Position numbers and translations under genes: made by a program. DNA of 17,266 bases from CAYNTC01 sp964432925 (GTDB lineage: Bacteria > Planctomycetota > Phycisphaerae > Sedimentisphaerales > Anaerobacaceae): contig CAYSPM010000045.1 in assembly GCA_964432925.1 (NCBI GenBank), positions 1 through 17,266 of the forward strand, written 5' to 3'. The notes beneath the pieces are model-generated. The model did not search any database. It was given only the letters and a program-made list of their open reading frames with translations, and was not told where the DNA came from. Position 1 is the first letter of the stretch. Each line of letters begins with the position of its first letter. Below, in pieces: positions 7,235-16,183 of this stretch.

Positions 7235-7449
7235 TAAGGGCGGTTTCAAACTGATAAGCCAACCTTCAATCAGTTCAAACTCAGAGGCGTTATTTTTGGT
7301 CAGCCGGTCCCGATGAATGACGGCATAACAAAGAATGCAATCTGGGTTCGGTCATCGAAACAAAATTTCAGAACTCATACAGCACAAAGCAAGTCAACAA
7401 CGAGGGTATCATCATTGTCTAATACCAATTGTGCTTGATATTTGCGCCT
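7235..7449. other. Noncoding stretch after the HtrA-type gene
   Basis: There is no gene or convincing terminator in this stretch. It leads into the palindromic repeat element at 7450. Together with the repeat and the flank to 7784, it makes a 550-bp gap without a gene. Apparent frames of 73 to 110 codons at 7335-7667 run through the repeat and are not called. Confidence 0.55.
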
Positions 7450-7617
7450 TTGTCATTTCGACCATAGCCCCCGTGTCTTCTGTCGAAGACAGAAACGGGG
7501 GCGAAGTGGAGAAATCTATTAAAAAGCAGACCTGTCCCGAGCCAAGCCGAGGGATTTCTCGACTCGCCCCCCTGCTTTCTTGCGAAGGCAAGAAGGGGGG
7601 CTCGCTCGAAATGACAA
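7450..7617. mobile_element. MITE-like palindromic repeat element (168 bp)
   Basis: The ends are 12-bp perfect inverted repeats: TTGTCATTTCGA (7450-7461) and TCGAAATGACAA (7606-7617). Inside is a nested inverted pair, GAGAAATC (7509-7516) and GATTTCTC (7553-7560). There are also two hairpins of the same design. The first (7467-7502) is GCCCCCGT, bulge GTC, TTCTGTC, loop GAA, GACAGAA, ACGGGGGC. The second (7566-7601) is a G plus C6 arm, bulge TGCT, TTCTTGC, loop GAAG, GCAAGAA, a G6 plus C arm. There is no transposase, so mobility would depend on one elsewhere. Repeats with ATTTCGA...GAGAAATC cores are known to me from several bacterial genomes. Target-site duplications are not evident. Confidence 0.72.
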
Positions 7618-7784
7618 GAATAAACGCATTGATTATTCACAATCAGTATAAGCCAGCAACTTTATAGACAGTGAACAAAGAAAGATTTGCTCAGGGTGTA
7701 CCGGAATTGTCGTTAAACCGCGCTGTGCTACCTAATGTTGTAAGCGTTTAGAGAAGGAAGTTATCTTTATCACGTTCGGCCGTG

Positions 7785-8093
7785 TCACCATGCACGCCAA
7801 GACCATTTGTATATTATTCCATCACGATCCGTCCAAAACCAAAAGGTTCCGTATTTTGGAGAAGTGGAGGGAGCTGACGCTACTTGGTTAGGCGACTCAG
7901 GAGATATCACAGAACTCCAGACATATATATTTCCGCCCCGTTGGTTATCTAATATCAATTCCGGTGTACCCCAACTGGCAATTAGCTCCGAAAAATGCGC
8001 GCCTTTCCACGTATCGACGACCTTATTCATTTTCGGATAATCCATGCAGCCAGCCAAAGCTAATAGAACAAGTAAACATACAAGTTTTCGCAT
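7785..8093 (-). CDS. Small lipoprotein, unknown function
   Basis: The 102-aa product starts MRKLVCLLVLLALAGC, a textbook lipoprotein signal with lipobox L13-A14-G15-C16. The mature protein would be lipidated at C16, where the next residue is M, and attached to a membrane facing the periplasm. The mature part contains WKGAHFSELIASWGTP and then a GGNIYVW strand and a WFWTDRDGIIYKWSW C-terminus. This resembles small lipoproteins with an 'xxLIxxWGxPxxxxxxxxG' core that I know only by pattern. Aromatic content is high (several Trp). AGAGGT lies about 6 nt upstream of the ATG on the minus strand. It is monocistronic, flanked by the repeat element on its 3' side and a long gap on its 5' side. Confidence 0.85.
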   Translation of the reverse strand: MRKLVCLLVLLALAGCMDYPKMNKVVDTWKGAHFSELIASWGTPELILDNQRGGNIYVWSSVISPESPNQVASAPSTSPKYGTFWFWTDRDGIIYKWSWRAW

Positions 8094-8657
8094 CTATTTA
8101 CCTCTGCTGTATTGTAACTGCGACTTCCAGCAACGTGTTATGGAGTAGAGGACTGAGACGACCAGACAGCCAGCAACCAGCTCTAACACAACCCCACATC
8201 TGTCCTCCTTTCGCTGCCAGCGGGACTATAATACTAATAAATATTATATCGTCTTGCGCTCAAAAAATCAAGTAAAAAGCCGCGAGGGATCGGGATGACA
8301 GAGGAAAATCATGTCCCTCTATAGAAGATAATGTTCAAAAACCAAAGATTGTTATCAGAAATTTAAAAAGGCAATGGATAGCCCTAACACGCTTAGTCCT
8401 ATAATTTTAGATTTAATTAAATAACCACTTTATAAACCATAAAAGTCTATTTTTCAGAGCCAGAAATGAAGGCTCTAAATTATTCTGAACATTATGAAAA
8501 ATGCAAAAAAAACTTCTCTTTGAAAATGAACCGTTCCTCCCCGACAGAAATTCGGGGCATTCTGATTAATATTCGTAAAGACAAATTGTCTCGAAAAGCA
8601 TAAGATGTATCATTGTATCTTTATATCTCATTCATCTGAACCGTTTAATCGTTTCGT
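8094..8657. other. Long AT-rich gap between the lipoprotein gene and addA
   Basis: There is no gene here. At about 8282-8302 the sequence GAGGGATCGGGATGACAG looks like the end of another repeat of the 'TGTCATCCCGATCC' type, possibly a decayed copy of a MITE-like element. A hairpin AGAGCC/GGCTCT lies near 8455-8477. A second, at 8539-8557 (CCCCGA/TCGGGG, 7-nt loop), lies about 100 nt past the addA stop. Neither is followed by a T-run in the right direction. Confidence 0.5.
8539..8557 (-). terminator. Hairpin past the addA stop; weak terminator or 3'-end stabiliser candidate
   Basis: On the minus strand CCCCGA and TCGGGG form a 6-bp GC-rich stem around a 7-nt loop, about 100 nt after the addA stop. 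The nearest T-run on that strand comes only about 30 nt later (T8, near 8508-8516). It therefore does not fit a standard intrinsic terminator. Confidence 0.25.
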
Positions 8658-11600
8658 TTAAAGTTGTATCGCACGGCAGGGAGTAAGGAAATATAACCAT
8701 TCGGCAATCACTCTATCATTGAATATCGCTGAAGCTGCCTTGCTGTAAAGCTCCAACTGTTGACGATAAAGTTGCGCGCGCTCACGAACCTGTGCGGCGG
8801 TGACATTATCCGTTTTGAAATCTACTACAACCAAACCCTGCGGGGATCGAATGAGCAAGTCAATGACTCCCTGAACAATAATCGTATCTCGTACCTCGTA
8901 TCTCACATCCCGCTGTAGGCGCAAATTTTTCCATTGCGAAGCTGGTAATGAAAAAGTAAACGGCCACTCACGCCGAACGATATTTCGCTTATCAAGAACC
9001 AACTGACCAAGGTCGCTATCAAAAAATGCCATTATTGAAGTTGCGCAGACATGTTCAGCAATATCTCCTGCTATAGCACCTTCAGCAACGAGTCTCTTTT
9101 TGATATCTTCTATCTTTTTTTCGGTTACAAAGCCGGTCAGATCAAGTTGAGAAATGACAATATGTGTAGCAGTGCCAATTAATCGGGCTGTAGCAGAACT
9201 GGCCAGAAAACGCTTCTCACCCGAAAAAGCAACAGGCTGACGATCCAGAGCCTGTGAATAATCGAATCTTACGTACTCGTCACTTCGATGAGTCAACTGC
9301 GTCACCGAGCTTTTGGCAGGCAAAAGCGACGCACCAGCGAATCGGTAGCTCCAGGCTAAAGAATTTTCTAGTCTTGAAAGCAGTTCTGTTTGTGCTGGTT
9401 TACTATATGAGCTTTTGAAAAGCTGGATTTTTCTCGGGGACTTCTCAGACCTTAAACCAAGCACATAATTCGACAACCCTTCAATTTCAGCCTGTCCATG
9501 GAGCTTGAAATTAAACAGGCCATCGTACTTTGCTATTCGCCCCAAATTTGTATCGAAGGCATCGTGTAAGACTTTTTGATCCGACAATCCGTAGAGCAGC
9601 CACTGCAGAGGGTTTTGGCAATCTCGAAGTTGCCAGTGAGGAATTGGCTCGCTGCTGAAGAAAAAACCGTCAGTGATAATTTGCGCGCAGTTGGTTCGCT
9701 TCTGAGAAGCCGTCAAAATTAGTCTGTCTTTAGCTCGAGTTGTAGCAACGTAGAGAATGCGCATTTCCTCAGCTAATGCAGTCGACAACTTTTTATCCGC
9801 GACGACTTCGTGTGCAAGAGAGCGTAGTTTGCTGTTGGAAACACGGTCGATGATCTGCATGCCGAGTGCACCATCAGTATCAGCGATTATATCAGCGTAG
9901 ATATCCCGCTTGTTAAAGGCAGTTTGAAGCTCAGCTAAGAATACAACGGGAAATTCGAGGCCCTTGCTCTTATGCACGCTCAAGATACGAACGGCATTTC
10001 CTGCCGCGTTTTCAGGTTCTGCCGGTGACCAATCCTGGCCTGTCTCGAGAAGTCTTTCGATGAACCGGACAAAACGAGTAAGTGATGGCGTTGCGGCACT
10101 TGTGGCAAAGCCCTCAAACTGAATGGCCCTGTCGTGTAGTTTGAGAAGATTGGCTCTGCGTGCCTGGCCGTTGGGCAAAGCTGAGACGATAGATAAATAC
10201 CCACTTTGCCGATATATCTGCCAGATGAGTTCTGCAAGTTCGCCGCGACGGGCATCAGTCCGCCACTTTTCAATCTGGGCAAGTACATCTCTTAGTCTGT
10301 CAGACAACGTCTTGTCAGGCGCATCGTCACAATACTGATTAACACAGTTGTAAAAATTTGTGGAGTATCCATTTGCCCTGCTGTGCAGTCTTATCCTGGC
10401 CAGATCAGTATCACTAAGGTTGAAGAACGGACTTCGTAACACCGCTGCCAACTCGATGTCACGCTGTGGGTTATCAAGGACTTTGAGTAAAGCTATGACA
10501 TCGCTGATTTCAGTTGTCTGAAAGTACCCTGCTGTGCTCTGGCAGCTCACAGGTATACCTGCCAGGCGAAACACTTCTACATAGTCATTAGCGCTTCTAA
10601 CCAGAGAGCGCATCAAGACAACAATGTCACGATATTGAACGTCTCGCAGGCAACCTTGCGTTTCGTCATATATCTGTAGCTGATTCTTTCCAGATTCAGC
10701 TCCGACCATCTTGCGAATTTGCTGGGCGATAAAAGCCGCCTGACGCTGGCGTTTACTGATAACATCCCACTCTTCGCTGGCTTCGGAAGTGTTCGACTTT
10801 TCTTCCTGCAAATCTTCTTTTGCGTCAGTCTCATCAAGTATGTGAAACTCGACAACACACTCGCTACCGCTGCTCGGCTGGCTGGAAAGCTCAGCACCGC
10901 GGGCCGGTCTGAGTTTCGCTGAATCATCGTAATCAATCTTAGCGAAAGAAGACGTCATAATGCGTGAAAAAACCGCGTTGACAAAATCAAGGATGCCTTT
11001 TGCAGAGCGAAAATTCTTATTCAGGTCAACACGCAATCCATCAGGTGCGTTTCCTGAATCAACAGACGCCAATTGAAGGTTGTTTGCGAAGATTTCCGGC
11101 TCTGCTCCTCGGAATGCGTAGATGCTCTGTTTTATATCGCCGACGGCAAAGACGTTACCTTTTGAACTGAGCATCTTCAGGATCGCCTGCTGGACCGGGT
11201 TAATATCCTGATATTCATCGACGAATATGTATTTGTACCTCCTGCGAAGCATCAGAGCTGTCTCAGCAGGCGTCAGTTCGTCTGTTGCAGGATCAGTCCG
11301 GCTCAAGAGCTTAAGAGCGTGGTGCTCAAGGTCAGCGAAATCCAGACAATTGAGAGAGCGCTTGGCCTGAGCATAGAGTTGGTTAAACTTCTTGACAAGT
11401 TCAATGAAGACCCGTGTCTGCAGACTTACCCCAGTGCCTATTCTATCGAGATAGTCAGGGTTCAGAATAGCCAGGTCATTGAGGTCTTTTAAAGCTGAAG
11501 TTGCTTTTTTAACAGTGCTCCTGACAAGCTCAGCGATGGGTTGCTCCAAAGCTTCAGGCTTATAAAACCTGGGCAATTTGCGAAACATCTGCACCTGTTG

Positions 11601-12425
11601 AACACAGGCATCCCAGTCCCCTCGCTGCAAATGCTCAATACATTGTTTAACAGGCTCTATAAAATTACGCTCAAATCTCTCGCTCCAGCCTGTGTCGACT
11701 CCTGCATTTTTACAGATGTTCTCGACGTGACAGAGACGGCCTAAGGCATGCTGGAGTCTGTCGGCAACAATTTGCTTTTGCTTCTGGCCCAGGTCGGTTG
11801 CGAAGAGACCGGCGGCTCTGGCCAGCAGAAAAGCCTTATCGCACCAGCTTTGACGTGAGACGATACCATCTAAGAAATCACTAAGCTCTATCACTTTAAA
11901 GAGAAAACCGTCATTCGTGCGCAGGTCCCGTCGCCATAATAGTTGCTCAAGTGCGGGCACCAAATTGCTTTGCTGCCAGGCCCACTCGATGGTTTTATCA
12001 AGAACCTCGCCTTTGAGCAGCCTCGCTTCATCAGCGTCGATCACACGGAAAGTCGGATCGAGGCTGAGCTTATAGAAATACTCGGTGATAAGACGTTTGC
12101 AGAAAGCATGTATCGTGCTTATATCGGCTGCCTGAAGCAGTACAAGCTGCTGGCGAAGATGTGGATCAGCGGTTTGTATAAACGCAAGCCTCAACTGTTC
12201 CGCGATGCGCGCACGCATTTGCTCCGCAGCGGCGTCGGTAAACGTCAATACCAGTATGCTCCAGACATCAGGACATGTGTATTTGTCAGATACAATGCTC
12301 GCGCATCGGCCTGAAAGGACCGCTGTCTTGCCTGTACCGGCTGAGGCGGCTACAAGAACGTCACTTCCCCGAGCAGTGATTGCCTGCTTTTGCTGATCTG
12401 TCCACTCAATCCTCTTCTGAGCCAT
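8658..12425 (-). CDS. addA: AddA: helicase-nuclease subunit of AddAB (RecBCD-type recombination repair)
   Basis: AddA is the UvrD/Rep-family (SF1A) helicase subunit. With AddB it unwinds and resects double-strand breaks and generates 3' tails for RecA loading, in the cytoplasm. The product is 1255 aa, close to the ~1230 aa of Bacillus AddA. The Q-motif region is WTDQQKQAI (8-16). Walker A is ASAGTGKT (27-34). Motif II is VDEYQD (D403, E404). Motif III is GDIKQSIYAFRGA. Motif V is SVHKSKGLEF (H818) and motif VI is YVATTRAKDRL (R897). The C-terminal RecB-type nuclease has D1189 (GVIDLL) and the D1202-F-K1204-TD motif. The gene follows addB with a 20-nt overlap, pointing to coupled translation; an AAAGGA lies about 11 nt before the ATG. 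The presence of AddB as partner, and no RecC or RecD, decides AddA over RecB. Confidence 0.97.
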   Translation of the reverse strand: MAQKRIEWTDQQKQAITARGSDVLVAASAGTGKTAVLSGRCASIVSDKYTCPDVWSILVLTFTDAAAEQMRARIAEQLRLAFIQTADPHLRQQLVLLQAADISTIHAFCKRLITEYFYKLSLDPTFRVIDADEARLLKGEVLDKTIEWAWQQSNLVPALEQLLWRRDLRTNDGFLFKVIELSDFLDGIVSRQSWCDKAFLLARAAGLFATDLGQKQKQIVADRLQHALGRLCHVENICKNAGVDTGWSERFERNFIEPVKQCIEHLQRGDWDACVQQVQMFRKLPRFYKPEALEQPIAELVRSTVKKATSALKDLNDLAILNPDYLDRIGTGVSLQTRVFIELVKKFNQLYAQAKRSLNCLDFADLEHHALKLLSRTDPATDELTPAETALMLRRRYKYIFVDEYQDINPVQQAILKMLSSKGNVFAVGDIKQSIYAFRGAEPEIFANNLQLASVDSGNAPDGLRVDLNKNFRSAKGILDFVNAVFSRIMTSSFAKIDYDDSAKLRPARGAELSSQPSSGSECVVEFHILDETDAKEDLQEEKSNTSEASEEWDVISKRQRQAAFIAQQIRKMVGAESGKNQLQIYDETQGCLRDVQYRDIVVLMRSLVRSANDYVEVFRLAGIPVSCQSTAGYFQTTEISDVIALLKVLDNPQRDIELAAVLRSPFFNLSDTDLARIRLHSRANGYSTNFYNCVNQYCDDAPDKTLSDRLRDVLAQIEKWRTDARRGELAELIWQIYRQSGYLSIVSALPNGQARRANLLKLHDRAIQFEGFATSAATPSLTRFVRFIERLLETGQDWSPAEPENAAGNAVRILSVHKSKGLEFPVVFLAELQTAFNKRDIYADIIADTDGALGMQIIDRVSNSKLRSLAHEVVADKKLSTALAEEMRILYVATTRAKDRLILTASQKRTNCAQIITDGFFFSSEPIPHWQLRDCQNPLQWLLYGLSDQKVLHDAFDTNLGRIAKYDGLFNFKLHGQAEIEGLSNYVLGLRSEKSPRKIQLFKSSYSKPAQTELLSRLENSLAWSYRFAGASLLPAKSSVTQLTHRSDEYVRFDYSQALDRQPVAFSGEKRFLASSATARLIGTATHIVISQLDLTGFVTEKKIEDIKKRLVAEGAIAGDIAEHVCATSIMAFFDSDLGQLVLDKRNIVRREWPFTFSLPASQWKNLRLQRDVRYEVRDTIIVQGVIDLLIRSPQGLVVVDFKTDNVTAAQVRERAQLYRQQLELYSKAASAIFNDRVIAEWLYFLTPCRAIQL

Positions 12426-15400
12426 TAGGCGGGTTTATCCTTTCAAGGACTTGAAGTTTATTGATCGGCTGTACAAAGTTGTAATCATTTATCTGCCAAT
12501 CGAATCGACAAACCGAATTATAATCACAATATTTACAAGGAGAATCACCACGGAGCTGATATGGTTGAACTTGAATATTTCCAGAGAGCATTTCTTCAGT
12601 CAATTGGATAATTTTGTTCTCAGTAAATTGTAGCAGGGATTCGAAATGAACCGGTCTCAGGGACGCGCTTTTACCATAATCACCGTATTGCGCATCCTTG
12701 GAAGTTACGCGAAAGCTATAGAAACGGCTCCAACCCGAACTTAACGAGTTATCCAAAAGCGGAAAAAACTCTCCGTTGAATATACCCCTTGCTTTATACA
12801 AGAAACTATCCTGGGTCCGTGAAAGCTCAGTTAGTGTAGTCCCGGTCGGAGCCACTTGAATCGGCATGAAGAATGCTCCCACCGCATCATCTATTTGCAA
12901 ACGATCCGCGCTGCGAACAGCCAGTATGTAAGCTGGCAGTTGGATATCCAGACCGTGATAGAAGCGTGACCAACTGAAAGACCGGCCTTTGAGTTTGTAG
13001 TCGAAAATCACAGCGATTTTCTTGCCATCTATCTCGGCAATATCAAACCGATCAATCTTGCCATCCAAAGACAACAAGCGACCACTGCCAAGCGGAAGCT
13101 CATACCTGCCAAGTATCTCCTGCGTCCCTTTGACATCGCCGAACGAAACCTCCGAGTATTTCGGTCTAAAATTGCCTGCACGCGCCATCTGGGCAACAGC
13201 TAAAACACAGTCCTCAAGCACCTGAGCAGATGAATTTATAATGTACATATTGTGCGCCGAATGGCGCGCAAAAATCGATATAAAGGGATGCTCACTAACA
13301 AGCTTCAGTACTTCTTCTCGCAGAACGCTTAAAAGCTGCTGGTCCCCAACGACGGCGATGTCTTGTCTCTGCGCGTTGAGTCGCTTTAACAAAGCATCAA
13401 GGACAAGATGATAAAAGGCACCTACATCCAAGGGTTCGAGTTTGAATTCCTGTCGTTTTTTTAGCTCCAGTACATATCTGGCGAAATATTTATAAGGACA
13501 AGCAGCAAATATCCCCAACTTTGTAACTGAGCTTCGTATTTTTTTGCCGAAGAGCTCCACCAGCAAGTTATTGTCAAGGCTTGCCTTATTATCATAAGCT
13601 ATAGCTGAAGCCACAGTACCTGCTACATCGCCAAGCTGCTTATCCGAGCGAAGCTCAGTCAGTAATGCAACAAGGTCACTATCTGGCTTCGATTGAGAAT
13701 GTGGGGCATCTCTTCCAAGCTGATAACAGAGCAAATCAAGAAGCTCGATCTTATTATAAATCTGCTCGATGTTAAACTCATCGGACCCGATCAGTTGTTC
13801 CTGCAGATTTTCAAACAGCGACTCGAGCTCGTCTACGAACTGTGAGCGAGTAACTGTACCGCCCTGCTCATCGACCGCAGGATATATGACATACAGGATT
13901 TCAGATGGCCGAGTGAACGCTATGTAGGCCAGATACTGCCGCTCAGCAAGCGCCTGACTCGTTGTTGGAGCCAACGAAAAATCTGCAGATTCGGCGACAG
14001 CACGATCGTCATCGGTCAGGATACTGTCAAAACTAACAGGGACGGGAAACTGTTTCTGGGTCGCACCAACAAGAAACACCACTCTCAAATCAGGATGTCG
14101 ACTTCGCTCGATAGAACCGACTAGCACCTGATCCAGAGTCGGTGGAATCAGAGCCAAGGTTAATTGCGAAAGAGCAGAATTGACGACTGCACAATAGTCT
14201 TGCGCTGACATGATCTGCCCCGCAAAAGTTTCGACGAGTTCATCAAATATGTCCAATAACCTGTCAAAGAATTGTCGGTGCTGCTGAGCAATCTCATAAT
14301 CTCCAACTTGGACCGCTTCTTCGGTCCAGTTCTGCAGGGTCTGACGCACATTCAAACTATCGAGAAAAGCAAAAACAGCATGAGTAAACTGCTCGGCACT
14401 TATCGCCTTTACGCTACCTTCATCCATATATAGCGCATGTCGCAGTTCAAGCAAAGGTTCAACTGCTTTTTGTCTTATTTGTTCGACCTGTTGGTCATTA
14501 AAATCCCGGCTATCCTGGCCCGCAAACTGCCATGGTTGAGAGTCAATCCAATCATTAGTAGTTACGCCAAATGCAATACAGTAATTCTCTAAAAGGTCGA
14601 CATCGCAGCGCTCAATCGGAACAAGATCGGTTTTAAGAAAAGTGAAAATATCGTTATGTGAAAAGCCGCCAATTATCACCTCAAGGGCTGAACAAACAAG
14701 CTGAACAACAGGATGCTGGCTCAATGGTTTTGGTTTATCGATAAAAAATGGAATACGGTAATCTTCAAAGTATGCACGTATGTAATGCTGGTAGGCCTCG
14801 ATATCGGAGGCGATAACGGCAATGTCACGATATCTATAGTCCTTTTCTCTGACCAATTCAAGTATCCGTCTTGCCACGAATTGGACTTCAGCGCGCCTGT
14901 TTGGTGCAGATATTAACTTTATGCCGTTCGATGTTTTTGACTTCGGTTCGGTTGGCTCGAAGATATTTTTCTCAACATGAGCAAGCTCGGGACATGATGC
15001 AAATCTAAATGCCTTATCCAGGATAACAGGTTCAACCAAAGGTAGCTTCAGTCCTTTTACAAGCTCGACGAGGTCGGCGTATGTCCTGTTTATGACGCTG
15101 AACAGACTCGCAGGTTCGAAGGCTAGCGTCTGTGGTGCTGTTAGATTAACAATATATGGGTCAAGGCATAACGCGATCTGGGCATCTGCAACCGTCTTCA
15201 ATAGCTCGGCAAGTATCGCAAGCTCAGCAGAGGTGAAGCTGGAAAAACCATCAACCCACAACTTCGCACCTTTGATAAAATCAGCTCCTGCTATAGCTTG
15301 ACAAGCACGAGTTAACTGGACATTAGGATCAACAAATTTACCCTCGATGAAACTGAGATACTCTTGAAGAATAAGATGTAAGTCGGCAAATTTTAACGCA

Positions 15401-15861
15401 GCTAAACTCTGCTGGTCACCTTCATCAAGCTGCGCCAGCAATTGCTTTATATCTTCGGGAGTTTTAGCGTATTGATGCAATTCCGTGATTGTTCCAGCTA
15501 TCTGATGAGCAAGACCCGGATGCTCTGCAGATGAGCCAAAAACTTTGAGCTTCCTCTGGATTCTCCGCAGGATCCTATGGACGATCATTTGCTGGCCGAT
15601 TCGTGAAATTGCAGGCCGGGCTGTCTTGTTGCCGAGCAGTAAGAATCGCAGACGGTCAAATGAAAGCACATGCAATCTGCTATAGCCGGCAATTCTCTCA
15701 TCCGCCAGAATAGCCCGCTCAGCCTGATAAGTAGCCTGTTCCGGAACCAAAAAAAGCAATGTTTGATCTTCGGCAGGCTCCAAAAGCGCGTTTACTATGG
15801 CTCGTATGCAATAACCGGTTTTGCCTGTACCGCTTCTGCCAAGAATAAACTGAACCGCCAT
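12406..15861 (-). CDS. addB: AddB: helicase-like nuclease subunit of AddAB with an Fe-S cluster
   Basis: AddB supplies the second nuclease and, in the Bacillus enzyme, the Chi-recognising helicase-like fold. Its cluster-stapled nuclease cuts the 5'-ended strand. The product is 1151 aa, matching Bacillus AddB (1166). ATG at 15861 (MAVQFILG) is chosen over the in-frame TTG at 15876, because GGGGA falls 8 nt before the ATG and inside the longer version. Walker A is GRSGTGKT (8-15). The RecB-like nuclease has D937 (KIDRFD), D954 and K956 (FDYK) and Q974/Y978 (QLPAY). Four cysteines, C788 (CPYKYFA) and C1109, C1112 and C1118 (CKYCDYNSVC), form the C-X(320)-C-X2-C-X5-C pattern of the 4Fe-4S site. 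All key residues are intact, so the complex should be active. It leads the addB-addA operon; about 190 nt separate it from a divergent micropeptide ORF. Confidence 0.96.
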   Translation of the reverse strand: MAVQFILGRSGTGKTGYCIRAIVNALLEPAEDQTLLFLVPEQATYQAERAILADERIAGYSRLHVLSFDRLRFLLLGNKTARPAISRIGQQMIVHRILRRIQRKLKVFGSSAEHPGLAHQIAGTITELHQYAKTPEDIKQLLAQLDEGDQQSLAALKFADLHLILQEYLSFIEGKFVDPNVQLTRACQAIAGADFIKGAKLWVDGFSSFTSAELAILAELLKTVADAQIALCLDPYIVNLTAPQTLAFEPASLFSVINRTYADLVELVKGLKLPLVEPVILDKAFRFASCPELAHVEKNIFEPTEPKSKTSNGIKLISAPNRRAEVQFVARRILELVREKDYRYRDIAVIASDIEAYQHYIRAYFEDYRIPFFIDKPKPLSQHPVVQLVCSALEVIIGGFSHNDIFTFLKTDLVPIERCDVDLLENYCIAFGVTTNDWIDSQPWQFAGQDSRDFNDQQVEQIRQKAVEPLLELRHALYMDEGSVKAISAEQFTHAVFAFLDSLNVRQTLQNWTEEAVQVGDYEIAQQHRQFFDRLLDIFDELVETFAGQIMSAQDYCAVVNSALSQLTLALIPPTLDQVLVGSIERSRHPDLRVVFLVGATQKQFPVPVSFDSILTDDDRAVAESADFSLAPTTSQALAERQYLAYIAFTRPSEILYVIYPAVDEQGGTVTRSQFVDELESLFENLQEQLIGSDEFNIEQIYNKIELLDLLCYQLGRDAPHSQSKPDSDLVALLTELRSDKQLGDVAGTVASAIAYDNKASLDNNLLVELFGKKIRSSVTKLGIFAACPYKYFARYVLELKKRQEFKLEPLDVGAFYHLVLDALLKRLNAQRQDIAVVGDQQLLSVLREEVLKLVSEHPFISIFARHSAHNMYIINSSAQVLEDCVLAVAQMARAGNFRPKYSEVSFGDVKGTQEILGRYELPLGSGRLLSLDGKIDRFDIAEIDGKKIAVIFDYKLKGRSFSWSRFYHGLDIQLPAYILAVRSADRLQIDDAVGAFFMPIQVAPTGTTLTELSRTQDSFLYKARGIFNGEFFPLLDNSLSSGWSRFYSFRVTSKDAQYGDYGKSASLRPVHFESLLQFTENKIIQLTEEMLSGNIQVQPYQLRGDSPCKYCDYNSVCRFDWQINDYNFVQPINKLQVLERINPPNGSEED

Positions 15862-16050
15862 TAGGAAATTCCCCAATCTAAGATCACTACCTCGCTACCT
15901 TTTACCACAATCAGTGGTTGTTTTCAATTAAGCATATTGGTTAGAATATTTAATTGTGTTGTTGCAAAAATAATTGTAAAAGTTGCTCAATGTGAATTTA
16001 AAAAAGGCTCATATTAGATAGGCAGATAAAAAGAGATTCATAGGCGCGAT
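15862..16050. other. Divergent region between addB and the micropeptide ORF
   Basis: This AT-rich stretch should hold the addB promoter. On the minus strand TTGAAA occurs near 15929-15924, but no good -10 lies at the right distance. A short dyad, ACCAC/GTGGT with a 5-nt centre, lies at about 15904-15918 and could be an operator. No LexA-type box (CTGT-N8-ACAG or GAAC-N4-GTTC) is seen. Confidence 0.3.
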
Positions 16051-16149
16051 ATGCTTGGAGTATTTTTCGGTCAGGGTGAAGTCTTAGTAATCGTTATCAT
16101 TACCGCCGTGGTGGTTTTTTCCCTGGTTCGCCGACGAAAACATCGATAG
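16051..16149 (+). CDS. Candidate 32-aa TatA-like membrane micropeptide
   Basis: ATG at 16051 opens a frame of 32 codons ending with TAG at 16147-16149. The peptide begins MLGVFFGQGE, continues with an uninterrupted hydrophobic stretch (about residues 11-26, rich in V and I) and ends RRRKHR. This layout (short N-terminus with Phe/Gly, a Glu just before the membrane helix, a Phe at its end, then basic residues) resembles the TatA/TatB N-terminus. It lacks the amphipathic helix, hinge motif and tail of a functional TatA. It could be a single-pass membrane micropeptide, a TatA-like remnant or chance. The upstream AGG (16042-16044) is a weak ribosome binding site at best. It diverges from addB and converges on the ArfB gene. 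Confidence 0.4.
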   Translation: MLGVFFGQGEVLVIVIITAVVVFSLVRRRKHR

Positions 16150-16162
16150 GTTTTTGCTCCCA

Positions 16163-16183
16163 CAATAGGCTAAGGCCCTATTT
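16163..16183. terminator. Short dyad between convergent genes, weak terminator candidate
   Basis: AATAGG and CCTATT form a 6-bp stem around a 7-nt loop (about 16164-16182). It sits between the micropeptide stop at 16149 and the ArfB stop at 16183. On the plus strand the stem is followed by TTTC only, so it is weak and might serve both directions. Confidence 0.25.

Noticed and set aside
7335..7667. 110-codon ORF across the repeat element
   Set aside because: It is translated from the palindromic repeat, with low-complexity sequence and no homology signal.
8094..8657. CRISPR array or additional gene in the addA-lipoprotein gap
   Set aside because: No regularly spaced repeats and no coding frame of convincing quality were seen.
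15862..15876. TTG start for addB at 15876
   Set aside because: The SD GGGGA lies within this extension, and the ATG at 15861 gives the usual AddB N-terminus (xxQFILGRSGTGKT).
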